Below, one piece after another: positions 16,921 through 25,272 of a DNA stretch of 64,000 bases; position 1 is the stretch's first letter; each line of letters starts with the position of its first letter. The DNA is from a bacterium (GTDB lineage: Bacteria > CLD3 > SB21): the NCBI GenBank assembly GCA_019695335.1, contig JAIBAF010000001.1, forward strand, positions 62,001 to 126,000, given 5' to 3'. The notes under the pieces were generated by a model. The model ran no database searches. It saw nothing but the letters and a program-made list of their open reading frames with translations, and was not told the origin of the DNA. The translations under genes and the position numbers were made by a program.

Positions 16921-17601
16921 ATGGGAAAACGATTATTGGATTGGCTGATGCTTATTCTAATGCCCATGACGTTATACTTGGTTTTCATTTGGGTGCCCAA
17001 TGAAAAAACCATGGGTATTATTCAACGCATTTTTTATTATCATGTTCCTTCAGCGTGGGTTTCATTTCTTGCCTTTGGCTTTGTGTTCTATTTTAGTATC
17101 ATGTATTTGGCAAAACGCGAGGAAAAATGGGACAAGTTATCGACAGCTTCGGCTGAACTGGGATTGGCGTTTTGTACGATCGTACTGGTGACTGGCCCTA
17201 TCTGGGCCAAACCCGTGTGGGGTATTTGGTGGACATGGGACGCGCGCCTGACGTTAACATTGGTGTTGTGGTTGATTTATGTCGGTTACATGATGCTGCG
17301 GATGTACGTCCAGGAAGAAGCAAAACGTGCAAGACTGTGCGCCGTTGTTGGAATTATCGGTTTTCTCGATGTGCCGCTGGTGTATATGTCGATTCGTTGG
17401 TGGAGGACGCAGCATCCGGCCCCGGTGATGGCAGGCGGTGAAGATTCCGGGCTTGCGCCAGAAATGAAATTAGTATTTTACTTCTGTTTGTTTGTATTCA
17501 GTGTCTTGTTTTTTTATTTGCTGTACAAGCGGTATGAAATTTTAAAAACAGAAGAAGAAGTTAACGATTTGAATAAACAGTTGGAGAAGATGGAAGCGTG
17601 A
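16921..17601 (+). CDS. ccmC: Heme exporter protein CcmC
   Basis: A 226-residue protein with six membrane segments. It carries the heme-handling tryptophan-rich motif WAKPVWGIWWTWD (95-107) and the flanking periplasmic histidines H41 (YYHVPSAW) and H165 (WRTQHP). Role: presents heme to CcmE in system I cytochrome c maturation at the inner membrane. The partner genes ccmA, ccmB, ccmD and ccmE are not next to it. The C-terminal ~25 residues form a charged coiled stretch that may replace the small helper CcmD; this is inference. Confidence 0.9.
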   Translation: MGKRLLDWLMLILMPMTLYLVFIWVPNEKTMGIIQRIFYYHVPSAWVSFLAFGFVFYFSIMYLAKREEKWDKLSTASAELGLAFCTIVLVTGPIWAKPVWGIWWTWDARLTLTLVLWLIYVGYMMLRMYVQEEAKRARLCAVVGIIGFLDVPLVYMSIRWWRTQHPAPVMAGGEDSGLAPEMKLVFYFCLFVFSVLFFYLLYKRYEILKTEEEVNDLNKQLEKMEA

Positions 17602-17668
17602 GTTTTCTTTTGGCTTTCATAAACCAATGTCCGTATATTGACATACACTTTAAATAAAGGTTTTATCC

Positions 17669-18613
17669 GTGAAGCGATGGCTGATTAGCGTTTGTTTTGT
17701 GTGCGTAATGCTGCCAGGAATCCGGTTATCCGCCGGCGAAAAAGGTTTTCAGTTTTTACGCGTCGGTGTCACGCCTCGTGGAGCGGCTTTGGGCGAAGCC
17801 TATACGTCACAGTTTGGCGATGTCACCACGTATTTATATAATCCTGCCAATGTGGCCATGCTGACTCAGCGTCAGGCAGCCGTGGGATATATGAATCATG
17901 TGATGGATATCGGATCCGGTTACATAGCGTATGCTCAACCGACCGCAAAATACGGTGTCTTGGGCGGTGGAATTTTATATTTTAATTACGGCGATTTTCA
18001 GGGGTATGATGCAAATGGCAATGCGACGTCAAAATTCTATGCCAGCGATTTTTCTTTGAATGTTTTTCATGCCGATCAGGTGCGTGAAAATCTTTATTAC
18101 GGCGCCAACGTCAAATTCATTCATTCTTCAATCGAAGATTATAATTCATCGGCATTAGCGATGGATGTTGGGATGATTTATGAGTACAAACCCTTGTTGG
18201 CTTCGATCGGTATGACCATCCAGAATCTTGGGTTTACCACGGATGCGTACGTAAAAAAGAAGGAAACATTGCCGTTAAGCCTCCAAATTGGCGCTACCAA
18301 GAAGCTCGAAAAAGCTCCAATTGCCGTTAGTTTTAATTGGTCCGATCTGAATTTGGCGGGATCGTTCGGCGAACGAATCAAACGATTTGCTATTGGAACT
18401 GAATTCAATCCGAAAGAGAATCTTTTTATACGTGCCGGATATAACCATCAGCGGAGAACGGAACTGGATTTGAGTTCCGATAAGACGCTCGATCGCCTGG
18501 CCGGATTTACGGCCGGTATCGGATTTACCTATCAACGTTACCGTTTTGATTATGCCTTTGCTTCGTGGGGAATTGGCGTACTCAATCGTTTTTCCATATC
18601 AGCCAATTTTTAA
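17669..18613 (+). CDS. PorV/PorQ-family outer-membrane protein
   Basis: A 314-residue protein with a GTG start (AAAGG 8 nt upstream) and signal peptide (about 1-22). It has the family pattern: FLRVGVTPRGAALGEAYTS and YLYNPANVAML at the N-terminus, then an amphipathic beta-barrel ending SISANF. Family knowledge: these are FadL-like barrels abundant in the FCB group; PorV and PorQ belong to type IX secretion, but most homologues outside it are of unknown role. No other type IX component is in the window, so that assignment is not made. The downstream gene begins just after its stop. Confidence 0.85.
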   Translation: MKRWLISVCFVCVMLPGIRLSAGEKGFQFLRVGVTPRGAALGEAYTSQFGDVTTYLYNPANVAMLTQRQAAVGYMNHVMDIGSGYIAYAQPTAKYGVLGGGILYFNYGDFQGYDANGNATSKFYASDFSLNVFHADQVRENLYYGANVKFIHSSIEDYNSSALAMDVGMIYEYKPLLASIGMTIQNLGFTTDAYVKKKETLPLSLQIGATKKLEKAPIAVSFNWSDLNLAGSFGERIKRFAIGTEFNPKENLFIRAGYNHQRRTELDLSSDKTLDRLAGFTAGIGFTYQRYRFDYAFASWGIGVLNRFSISANF

Positions 18614-18624
18614 TTAATCAATCT

Positions 18625-19125
18625 ATGATACCTGCGACCGTATGCGACGTTCATTTTTCTGAATCCAAAAATGAATACGCTGTTGTGTTGAAAGAAATCG
18701 CAGGCAAGAGCACCGTGAGAATCCTGATCGGGGAATCGGAAGCCCGTGCCATTCGGCAGGAGTTGCACGCCACAGCTTATTCACCGACGACGCACGACGT
18801 GTTGAAAAATATTATGGATATCTATCACGCCAAAATTGTCAAAGTGCTGATTAATCAATTGAAAGACACAGCGTTTTATGCAACGATTACTTTGCAAGCC
18901 GGTGAAACGCGGACATCGATCTATGCTCAGCCCGGAGACGCCATTGCACTTGCATTGAAAACGCATGCATCAATTTTTGTCGGAGGCGATGCGCTCAACT
19001 TTGAAAATGAAGGTCACGTCAAAGAACTTGAGCGGCAATTGTATATGGCTGTAGCGTTGGAAAATTACGAGCGGGCGGCGGAACTGCGTGATGAATTGTA
19101 TCGAATTAAAAATCAAAAACATTAA
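18625..19125 (+). CDS. Bifunctional nuclease-domain (DUF151) protein with UVR motif
   Basis: A 166-residue protein. The ATG at 18625 is preferred to the in-frame ATG at 18565, which would overlap the barrel gene. Residues 1-130 match the BFN/DUF151 domain (LKEIAGKSTVRILIGESEARAI, then R-P-TH-DVL, and AQPGDAIALALK). The last ~30 residues form a UVR motif helix (ENYERAAELRDELYRIK) as in UvrB, UvrC and clpC-type proteins. The same architecture is known from thermophilic bacteria. Nuclease activity has been shown for plant homologues; the bacterial role is unclear. Confidence 0.85.
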   Translation: MIPATVCDVHFSESKNEYAVVLKEIAGKSTVRILIGESEARAIRQELHATAYSPTTHDVLKNIMDIYHAKIVKVLINQLKDTAFYATITLQAGETRTSIYAQPGDAIALALKTHASIFVGGDALNFENEGHVKELERQLYMAVALENYERAAELRDELYRIKNQKH

Positions 19126-19130
19126 AGCGT

Positions 19131-19685
19131 ATGAACATTTTTGAAAATCTTGATCTGAATCTTTTACTGTTTAATATGATTGTTGTTGCGGCCGTGGTCT
19201 ATAGCATTGTCATAGAACTGTCCGCGATTTTGAATTACCTGGCGCGTACGAGCGGCAAAGACGGTTTTTTTGTGACGCGTATTTACCGGCCATCCGTGCG
19301 CATATATTTCATTTTATTTTTGATAACGGCAGTGATTGCACTCTCTTTGCAATTCTTTTCCGAAGATGCCGTTTCGACGGTGGCAGCTTTAGTTGCTTTG
19401 ATCGTCGGGTTTGTTTTTTACAGTTATATATACCAGGTTTGTTTTATCAATAACGTAGGCATTGGAGGCGTTTCCCCAAGTCAGGAAATGGAAATTCAGT
19501 GGAATGAGATCGATGCTTACGAATGGAAGGAAAATATTTTACATCTTACATTGAAGAAAAAAATCCTTTCACGCCGCACGTTTAAATTTTACGATTCACA
19601 CGCCATTGTCGAGGTGAATGAACGGTTGCGCCGCCTGACGCCTGTTGCCGATATGGTCCAGCCAGGATCCTTGAATCAAATCTGA
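19131..19685 (+). CDS. Small membrane protein with C-terminal PH-like domain, unknown
   Basis: A 184-residue protein with three predicted membrane segments (about 12-34, 57-77, 85-103) and a cytoplasmic beta-rich tail. The tail includes EMEIQWNEIDAYEWKEN followed by LHLTLKKK, the pattern of small bacterial PH-like or DUF5673-type domains. It sits 5 nt after the bifunctional-nuclease gene and 44 nt before the adenylate cyclase gene, so it is probably in the same operon. Function unknown. Confidence 0.65.
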   Translation: MNIFENLDLNLLLFNMIVVAAVVYSIVIELSAILNYLARTSGKDGFFVTRIYRPSVRIYFILFLITAVIALSLQFFSEDAVSTVAALVALIVGFVFYSYIYQVCFINNVGIGGVSPSQEMEIQWNEIDAYEWKENILHLTLKKKILSRRTFKFYDSHAIVEVNERLRRLTPVADMVQPGSLNQI

Positions 19686-19729
19686 CCTATCCTTTTTTTC
19701 TTTTAAAAAATATCTACCGGAGATTGCGT

Positions 19730-21835
19730 ATGAAGACGACGATTAAACGGCACAATAAAGTTTTATGGGTGTCGCTGATCATCCTGTGTGTTTCCTGTTT
19801 TGGAATTTATTTTTCATTGAATCCGGCATTCCGGAGTGTGGAAGAAAATGCTCTGGACATCATGTTTCAGCTTCGCTCGTCCTCGGAGAGTGAGCCCGTT
19901 CAGGATGTTGTCGTTGTGATGGTTGATGAAAAAGCGATTGCCGATGATTTTGGATATTACGATCCGCTTCCGCGGCGTTATCTCGCACGGTTGATCGATA
20001 CGTTGGCCGCCAAAGGCGCTCAGTGGATCGCCATCGATATTGCTTTCTACGATCGGTTGACAATGCTCGATGCGGCCGGTGACAGCCTTTTACTTGAATC
20101 GTTCAAGAAGGCGGGGAATGTCATGGCAGTTTCCATCTGGCACCAAAATGATGAAGGCGAATTATATATACAAAATCCGGATTCATTTTTTCTTGCGGGT
20201 TTGAAAGGCGTCGGATATGCGAATTTGCAAGTTTCAGGAGGAGGCGGACTCGCTACGGTGCGAGAGGTCAAGCCAATAGCCACGATGCCGGACGGGCAAA
20301 CGCATCTCGCATTTTCATCCTTGCTGTATTGCCTTTACAAAGGAATGTCCTTTGATGATTTTATTCAATCAATTAAAGGCGAGGCAGCTATTCCTCTGAG
20401 TAAAAAAGGCTCGATGGTTATTAATTATGTCGGACCGCCGGCGGAATGGAAAAAACAAACAGATGGATATTGGATACAGACGAAGGAAGGAAGTATCGTT
20501 ACGTACCGAAGCAGCCGTCTGACAGGAGAAGCTTCATTGCCGACTGAATTGATCAGCGGTAAAGTGGTAATTATCGGTAATGGTTCGGAATTTGTACCTG
20601 ATCGTTTTGTAACGCCGTACTACAGCGGTTCCAATTGGATGTACGGCGCGGAGGTTCATGCCAATGCATTTTTGACGATGCTTCATAAAACGTATATCCA
20701 TAACGGATCGCTCATCCTGGTCGCCTTAATAATATTAATGCTGACGTCATTAATGGCGATGGTAACCGTACGCCTCGGCTTTGCAGCTGAAATTTCATTA
20801 GCAGTCATACTCACGCTTACAGCATGGACAACGTCTTATTTATTATTTGTGAACAAAGGCATCTGGCTTCCGGTCATGAGCATCGCTTTATCTGTGTGGC
20901 TATCGTATTTTGCCACATCGATCTATCAAGCGATAACGGAAGAACGCGGCAAAAAACAAATCCGCAATATGTTTGCACGATACGCACCGCCGGCGTATGT
21001 GGATGAATTAGTCAAAGATCCATCCAAACTTGAACTGGGCGGTGAAGAAAAAGAGATCAGTATTCTGTTTTCCGATATTGAGGGCTTTACGAGTATGTCG
21101 GAAAATTTATCACCGAAGGAATTAGTCGAGTTGCTCAATGAGTATCTGGGAGCAATGACGCATATAATATTTCAACAAGGCGGCACGTTGGATAAGTATA
21201 TCGGCGATGCCATCGTGGCTGTTTTTGGAGCGCCGTTGCCGCAGAATGAACATGCATTACATGCTTGCTATGCCGCATTAGAGATGCAAAAAGCTTTGGC
21301 CGAACTTCGCCAAAAATGGTCACAAAAAGGATTACCGCCGGTTCGTAACCGAATTGGATTGAATACCGGTAAAGTTGTTTTTGGTAATATTGGTTCTGAT
21401 ATTCGTTACGATTATACGGCTATCGGCGATCACATGAATCTGAGCTCGCGGTTGGAAGGTGCTAACAAAAACTATGGCACGTATTGCATGATCAGCGAAT
21501 TTACATACAATTTGGTTCGTGAGCGCGTGATCGTTCGTGATCTTGACGTGATCGTTGTCAAAGGAAAGAGTAAACCGGTCAAAGTATTTGAATTGATTGG
21601 ACGTGCTAACGAACCTTTGTCTGCCGAACAACGGAAGCTGATCGAAATGTATCAGGAAGGTATCAAATTATACCGAAACCGGAATTGGCAAGAAGCTATC
21701 ATCAAGTTTGAACAAGCATTGACGTTTCAGCATACGGATGAACCTTCGAAAGTATATATTCGCCGTTGTAAAGAATTTATGGCAAACCCACCGAATGAAG
21801 ATTGGGACGGAACGTATCACATGACGTCGAAATAG
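19730..21835 (+). CDS. CHASE2-domain class III adenylate/guanylate cyclase with TPR tail
   Basis: A 701-residue protein. ATG at 19730 is chosen because GGAGA (19719-19723) precedes it at 6 nt; the upstream TTG at 19724 is rejected. A membrane anchor (~10-30) is followed by an extracytoplasmic CHASE2 domain (~40-320; DVVVVMVDEKAI, YDPLPRRYLARLIDTL, GKVVIIG), three membrane segments (~328-398) and a class III cyclase domain (~435-625). The metal aspartates are D449 (FSDIEGF) and D493 (YIGDAIVA); transition-state residues lie in NLSSRLEG. A TPR-like pair closes the protein. Role: makes cyclic nucleotide in response to an envelope signal; the catalytic residues look intact. The FecR-like gene follows, a pairing often seen with CHASE2. 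Confidence 0.9.
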   Translation: MKTTIKRHNKVLWVSLIILCVSCFGIYFSLNPAFRSVEENALDIMFQLRSSSESEPVQDVVVVMVDEKAIADDFGYYDPLPRRYLARLIDTLAAKGAQWIAIDIAFYDRLTMLDAAGDSLLLESFKKAGNVMAVSIWHQNDEGELYIQNPDSFFLAGLKGVGYANLQVSGGGGLATVREVKPIATMPDGQTHLAFSSLLYCLYKGMSFDDFIQSIKGEAAIPLSKKGSMVINYVGPPAEWKKQTDGYWIQTKEGSIVTYRSSRLTGEASLPTELISGKVVIIGNGSEFVPDRFVTPYYSGSNWMYGAEVHANAFLTMLHKTYIHNGSLILVALIILMLTSLMAMVTVRLGFAAEISLAVILTLTAWTTSYLLFVNKGIWLPVMSIALSVWLSYFATSIYQAITEERGKKQIRNMFARYAPPAYVDELVKDPSKLELGGEEKEISILFSDIEGFTSMSENLSPKELVELLNEYLGAMTHIIFQQGGTLDKYIGDAIVAVFGAPLPQNEHALHACYAALEMQKALAELRQKWSQKGLPPVRNRIGLNTGKVVFGNIGSDIRYDYTAIGDHMNLSSRLEGANKNYGTYCMISEFTYNLVRERVIVRDLDVIVVKGKSKPVKVFELIGRANEPLSAEQRKLIEMYQEGIKLYRNRNWQEAIIKFEQALTFQHTDEPSKVYIRRCKEFMANPPNEDWDGTYHMTSK

Positions 21836-21862
21836 CTTGAGTTTGCAAGCTATTTTAAATAA
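21833..21862 (+). terminator. Weak terminator-like hairpin after the cyclase gene
   Basis: A 7-bp stem (21833-21839 with 21846-21852) begins on the stop codon and is followed by an interrupted T-rich tail. It may only attenuate read-through to the FecR-like gene. Confidence 0.45.
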
Positions 21863-21944
21863 TTTTGGTTTACTTCAGACGCACAGTTAGTATTTATGGC
21901 AACTTCAAAAATGAATTTTATAAACATATATATGAGGAAGAGTT

Positions 21945-22904
21945 ATGCGAACATTTAGAACCCTTTTAACGGCAGCATGCGTATTCGCTTTTGTTGCTTC
22001 ATCTTTTGCGCAGGACGTTGCGTTTTTTTCATCGATCAAAGGCACGGTCAAAATCACTGACGCCAAAGGCAAAGAAAAGAAAGCAACGACGAATACCAAG
22101 TTAGCCGATGGTGATCGGGTAAATACCGGCACCAATTCGAGTGCGACGATCATGTTCTACACCGGAAAAGAAATTGTTCTGGGGGCTAGTAAATCGTATA
22201 CAGTCAAAGCAAAAAAAGAAGAGAATTCTTTTCTGTCAAGCCTTTACAGTACGTTGTCGGGTTTGATCTGGGGCGAAGGAAGCAATTCGTCGATGGCCGG
22301 AGCGACACGTGCGTGGGCCGGTGATGCCAACCGCGCTATCACCGCAACCTATCCTTCGGAAACGAAAATTCTTGAAGGTGAACCTGTTTTTAAATGGGTG
22401 GATCATCGTAAAACTCCCGGAACTGAATATATCGTTTCAATTAAGAGCGAAATTTCTGATTTCAAATATGAAATTCCAGTTTCTGGTGTAACGGAAGTCG
22501 TATATCCTAAAACGGCTCCGAAGTTAAAAGAAGAAGAACGGTACATCTGGATTGTCAAAGACGCTAAAGGCAAAGACGTTTCTCCTCAAGTGACTTTTTC
22601 ACTGATCAATCCTGACGATAAGTCGACAATGGAAGAGGATTTGAAAGAAATTTTAAAAGTTTGTAATGGCGATAATACCAATCCTCAGTGGTATCTTTTG
22701 ACCGCAGCTTTATACCGTGATTATGGACTGATGAAACAGGCTGAGAATTCTATATTGGCGTTAATTGCGTTGAAGCCTGATATGGCACAAGCTCACATCA
22801 TGCTGGCGACATTGTATAAAGAAACAGGGCGTCTTGAAGAAGCAAAAGTTGAAGAAGAACTGGCACGTAAATTCAGTGAAGGAGCCGGTACTCAAAAAAA
22901 GTAA
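21945..22904 (+). CDS. Secreted FecR-like protein with TPR tail
   Basis: A 319-residue protein with a clear signal peptide (about 1-22, ending SFA) and a GAGGAAGAG ribosome-binding site. Residues ~25-90 match the FecR-type beta domain (GTVKITDAKGK, LADGDRVNTGTNSSATIMF). About 120-215 looks like an Ig-like domain (FKWVD, YIVSIKSE, YIWIVKD). The C-terminus holds a TPR pair. FecR domains sense or relay envelope signals; with the CHASE2 cyclase upstream this suggests a periplasmic partner. The coding end is odd: the frame stops right after a CAA-AAA-AAG heptamer, and the -1 frame continues as a lysine-rich tail to 22954. Confidence 0.8.
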   Translation: MRTFRTLLTAACVFAFVASSFAQDVAFFSSIKGTVKITDAKGKEKKATTNTKLADGDRVNTGTNSSATIMFYTGKEIVLGASKSYTVKAKKEENSFLSSLYSTLSGLIWGEGSNSSMAGATRAWAGDANRAITATYPSETKILEGEPVFKWVDHRKTPGTEYIVSIKSEISDFKYEIPVSGVTEVVYPKTAPKLKEEERYIWIVKDAKGKDVSPQVTFSLINPDDKSTMEEDLKEILKVCNGDNTNPQWYLLTAALYRDYGLMKQAENSILALIALKPDMAQAHIMLATLYKETGRLEEAKVEEELARKFSEGAGTQKK

Positions 22905-22954
22905 TTGATAAAAAAGCCGATAAGAAAAAGAAAAAAAAGAAAAAAGAAAAATAA
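22894..22954 (+). other. Possible -1 frameshift site and lysine-rich C-terminal extension of the FecR-like protein
   Basis: The last sense codons are CAA AAA AAG followed by TAA. The heptamer A-AAA-AAG (22895-22901) is in the exact phase of the dnaX slippery site, and AAGGAG (22878-22883) lies about 11 nt upstream like the dnaX stimulator. Slipping back one base replaces the stop by 17 codons (VIDKKADK, then mostly Lys, ending EK) and a TAA at 22952-22954, just before the terminator. It could equally be an indel in the A7 run, real or from sequencing. Confidence 0.45.
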
Positions 22955-22960
22955 GTATTC

Positions 22961-22992
22961 AAAAAGCCCGTGAGCAATCGCGGGCTTTTTTA
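22961..22992 (+). terminator. Rho-independent terminator after the FecR-like gene
   Basis: A perfect 10-bp stem (22961-22970 with 22981-22990) with the T run inside and after the right arm. Confidence 0.88.
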
Positions 22993-23101
22993 TTTAAAGT
23001 TAAACTTGTTTTTTCGTACGGTTACGATTATTTTACTTGCCCTATTCTAATGACCAAAATTGATGATCTTACATTTTAATTTCTTACTTGAGGCGGAACG
23101 C

Positions 23102-23740
23102 ATGCTGGCAATAATGATAAAAGGCTTTATTCTTGGATGGTCAGTAGCTTGGCCGCCTGGTCCTATCAATACGGAGATGATTCGTCGCGGACTCACTGGA
23201 GGATTTTGGAAGGCATACGTGGTCGGCTTAGGTGCTTGCACAGGAGATTTTTTGTGGGCACTGGTTGTAGCGGCAGGTGTGGGCGCTGTGCTCAAAGAAG
23301 ATTGGGTGAGACCGATTTTGAGTGTGGTCAGTTTTTCATTGTTAATGTATTTAGCTTATACTTTTTTAAACGGTGCCTGGCGTGAGTGGAAAAAAAGAAT
23401 GAAGGGAGAGCCAATGGCATTTGACGGCAAACCCCAGTCGGCTAAAGCCGGGTACTGGCTCGGTTTGACGATGGCGTTGGTGTCGCCGTGGAATATGGCA
23501 TTCTGGCTGGCCGTGATGGGCTCTCAATCCGGCGAGATTTTGACATTGTTAGATTCAGTTATTTTGGCAATCTCGGTGGTAACCGGTGCAGCGACATGGG
23601 GAATTGTATTGTCAACTGCTGTGAAATTTGGAGCACGTTTTACAACGCCTGCTTGGGAAGTGATCACTCGTGCGCTAACCGGTTTACTCATGTTGGTATT
23701 TGCCGTCATTCTGATTGCTCGTTTTATTGAATCGTTATGA
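23102..23740 (+). CDS. LysE/RhtB-family exporter
   Basis: A 212-residue protein with about six membrane segments. The ATG at 23102 has GAGG 8 nt upstream; the in-frame ATG at 23060 lacks a site and adds a non-hydrophobic lead. The N-terminal WSVAWPPGPINTEMIRRGLTGGFWKA is the family hallmark (PGP followed by G...G), followed by GDFLWALVVAAGVGA and LTMALVSPWNMAFWLAVMG. Family role: export of amino acids or related small molecules through the inner membrane; the substrate cannot be told. The stop overlaps the next start (ATGA). Confidence 0.85.
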   Translation: MLAIMIKGFILGWSVAWPPGPINTEMIRRGLTGGFWKAYVVGLGACTGDFLWALVVAAGVGAVLKEDWVRPILSVVSFSLLMYLAYTFLNGAWREWKKRMKGEPMAFDGKPQSAKAGYWLGLTMALVSPWNMAFWLAVMGSQSGEILTLLDSVILAISVVTGAATWGIVLSTAVKFGARFTTPAWEVITRALTGLLMLVFAVILIARFIESL

Positions 23741-24384
23741 TCCAACGCGATTATATTCTACGGATGCTCGATACGTTTGCGAAAGTTCTTGCGAAGGCGT
23801 TACTCCTTAAGGAACAAAAATTTTTTGATGATGCCGAGAAAGAGCTCGACCATGCCGGTCAACTATTATTTGGTAAAGATTATCCGATTATAAAAAATTT
23901 TTCTGAAGAAGATCTGATTAAACTGTTGACATCGGAAAATGGTTTTGATCGTGCGCGTTGTAAAGCACTTGCGAGTGTTTTTAAGGCGGAAGGAGAATTG
24001 CTTGAATCGAAAGGGTTAACCCCGTCGTCTCGCTATCGCCAGGCACTGGTTTTAAATATTGAAACTGTTAATCAAAATCCCAATGACCACGGATCAGTTT
24101 CAGACGAAATTTCTTGGCTGTTAAACAAAGTGCATCAAAATGAATTTTCCGGGTCTCTCAACCGGCGGCTTTTTCGATATTTCGAAATTATCGGGCGATA
24201 CGACAAAGCCGAAAATATTTTACACGAACTTATTATTACCGGTGATCGCGATTCAAGAGACGCCGGAATTCTTTTTTACTCTCGTTTAATGCAGGTTTCT
24301 GACAATAAATTGCTCGAAGGTGGACTCACGCGTGAAGAAATTACTGAAGCAATGAACGAATTGGTCAAGGACAAAAATCCATAA
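23737..24384 (+). CDS. Hypothetical helical protein (DUF6483-like)
   Basis: A 215-residue, mostly helical cytoplasmic protein. The N-terminus MIQRDYILRMLDTFAKVLAK resembles DUF6483 proteins (a Dyi.r.ie.....l pattern), and the C-terminal half has TPR-like helix pairs (RRLFRYFEIIGRYDKAENIL, then SRDAGILFYSRLM). Its start overlaps the LysE-type gene, so the two are co-translated. No catalytic motif is visible and the function is unknown; the family match is from memory of the N-terminal pattern only. Confidence 0.6.
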   Translation: MIQRDYILRMLDTFAKVLAKALLLKEQKFFDDAEKELDHAGQLLFGKDYPIIKNFSEEDLIKLLTSENGFDRARCKALASVFKAEGELLESKGLTPSSRYRQALVLNIETVNQNPNDHGSVSDEISWLLNKVHQNEFSGSLNRRLFRYFEIIGRYDKAENILHELIITGDRDSRDAGILFYSRLMQVSDNKLLEGGLTREEITEAMNELVKDKNP

Positions 24385-24403
24385 AGGTAAAACAGGTCAG
24401 AGC

Positions 24404-25072
24404 ATGACAGTTCAAGAAGTTATGAAAGAACTTCGTACCATGGGGACAGATCAAAACATAAAAGTTTATCGTCGGCATGGCATGGGCACGAATATGTACG
24501 GTGTCAGTTTTTCAAATTTGCAACAGCTAAGAAAGAAAATAAAAACAAATCATACTTTAGCGCAACAATTATGGAAAACAGGTAACGCCGATGCCCGCCA
24601 CCTTGCGACTATGATCGTTGATCCCGAACTGGCTACAGAACGGCTTATTGATCGATGGACAAAAACGTTGTCCTATTATTTAATAGCCGATCTGCACGCA
24701 GGTTGGGTTTGTCAGACGCCGTGGGCAAAAAAGAAAGCTGAAGAATGGATTCGGGCAGAGCACGAATGGATTGGACGAGCCGGCTGGATGTTAATGGCGT
24801 ATTTGGCTATGGATAAAAATAGTTTTTCAGATGAGTATTTTAAAAAACTGATTTCGGTGATAGAAAAAAAGATTCATCATGGAAAAAACTTTGCCAAACA
24901 TGCGATGAATAACGCTTTGATCGCCATTGGTATTCGAAATAAATCGCTAAAAGAAGCAGCTCAACAAGCGGCCAAGCGCATCGGCAAAGTCGAAGTGGAT
25001 CACGGCGAGACGAATTGTAAAACGCCGGATGCAGCGCTTTACATCGAAAAGGCATTTGCACGAAAGCGCTGA
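24404..25072 (+). CDS. AlkD-like DNA alkylation repair protein
   Basis: A 222-residue all-helical protein built of HEAT-like pairs. It has the family pattern YGVSFSNLQQLRKKI, LWKTGNADARHLATMIVDP and the C-terminal VDHGETNCKTPDAALYIEKA. Family knowledge: AlkC/AlkD-type glycosylases remove N3- and N7-alkylated purines without base flipping; this group (COG4912) includes members whose activity has not been tested. It is 19 nt after the DUF6483-like gene and is followed by a very strong terminator, so it ends that operon. Confidence 0.8.
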   Translation: MTVQEVMKELRTMGTDQNIKVYRRHGMGTNMYGVSFSNLQQLRKKIKTNHTLAQQLWKTGNADARHLATMIVDPELATERLIDRWTKTLSYYLIADLHAGWVCQTPWAKKKAEEWIRAEHEWIGRAGWMLMAYLAMDKNSFSDEYFKKLISVIEKKIHHGKNFAKHAMNNALIAIGIRNKSLKEAAQQAAKRIGKVEVDHGETNCKTPDAALYIEKAFARKR

Positions 25073-25098
25073 TGATTGGCCATTTCGTTGTAAGCTTT

Positions 25099-25134
25099 AA
25101 TACCTGTGAATTTCGATTCACAGGTATTTTTTTT
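25099..25134 (+). terminator. Strong terminator with UUCG tetraloop
   Basis: A perfect 13-bp stem (25099-25111 with 25116-25128) closed by TTCG and followed by a T run. The UUCG loop is exceptionally stable. Confidence 0.93.
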
Positions 25135-25272
25135 GTTATGGTAATTGCCAATGAAAAAAATCATGAATAGGGTTTCAAGATTTAGGCTTGCAATTGTCTC
25201 GGTCATCGCATAGATTTTAAAATCATTTCCATCCTTTTATAACATTTCTTTTCACTTCAGAGGCGAGGACCC

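Noticed and set aside
17638-17666. TTGACA with TTTTAT as a promoter for the PorV-like gene
   Set aside because: The -10 would end 2 nt before the GTG start, so a normal leader with its AAAGG site could not be transcribed.
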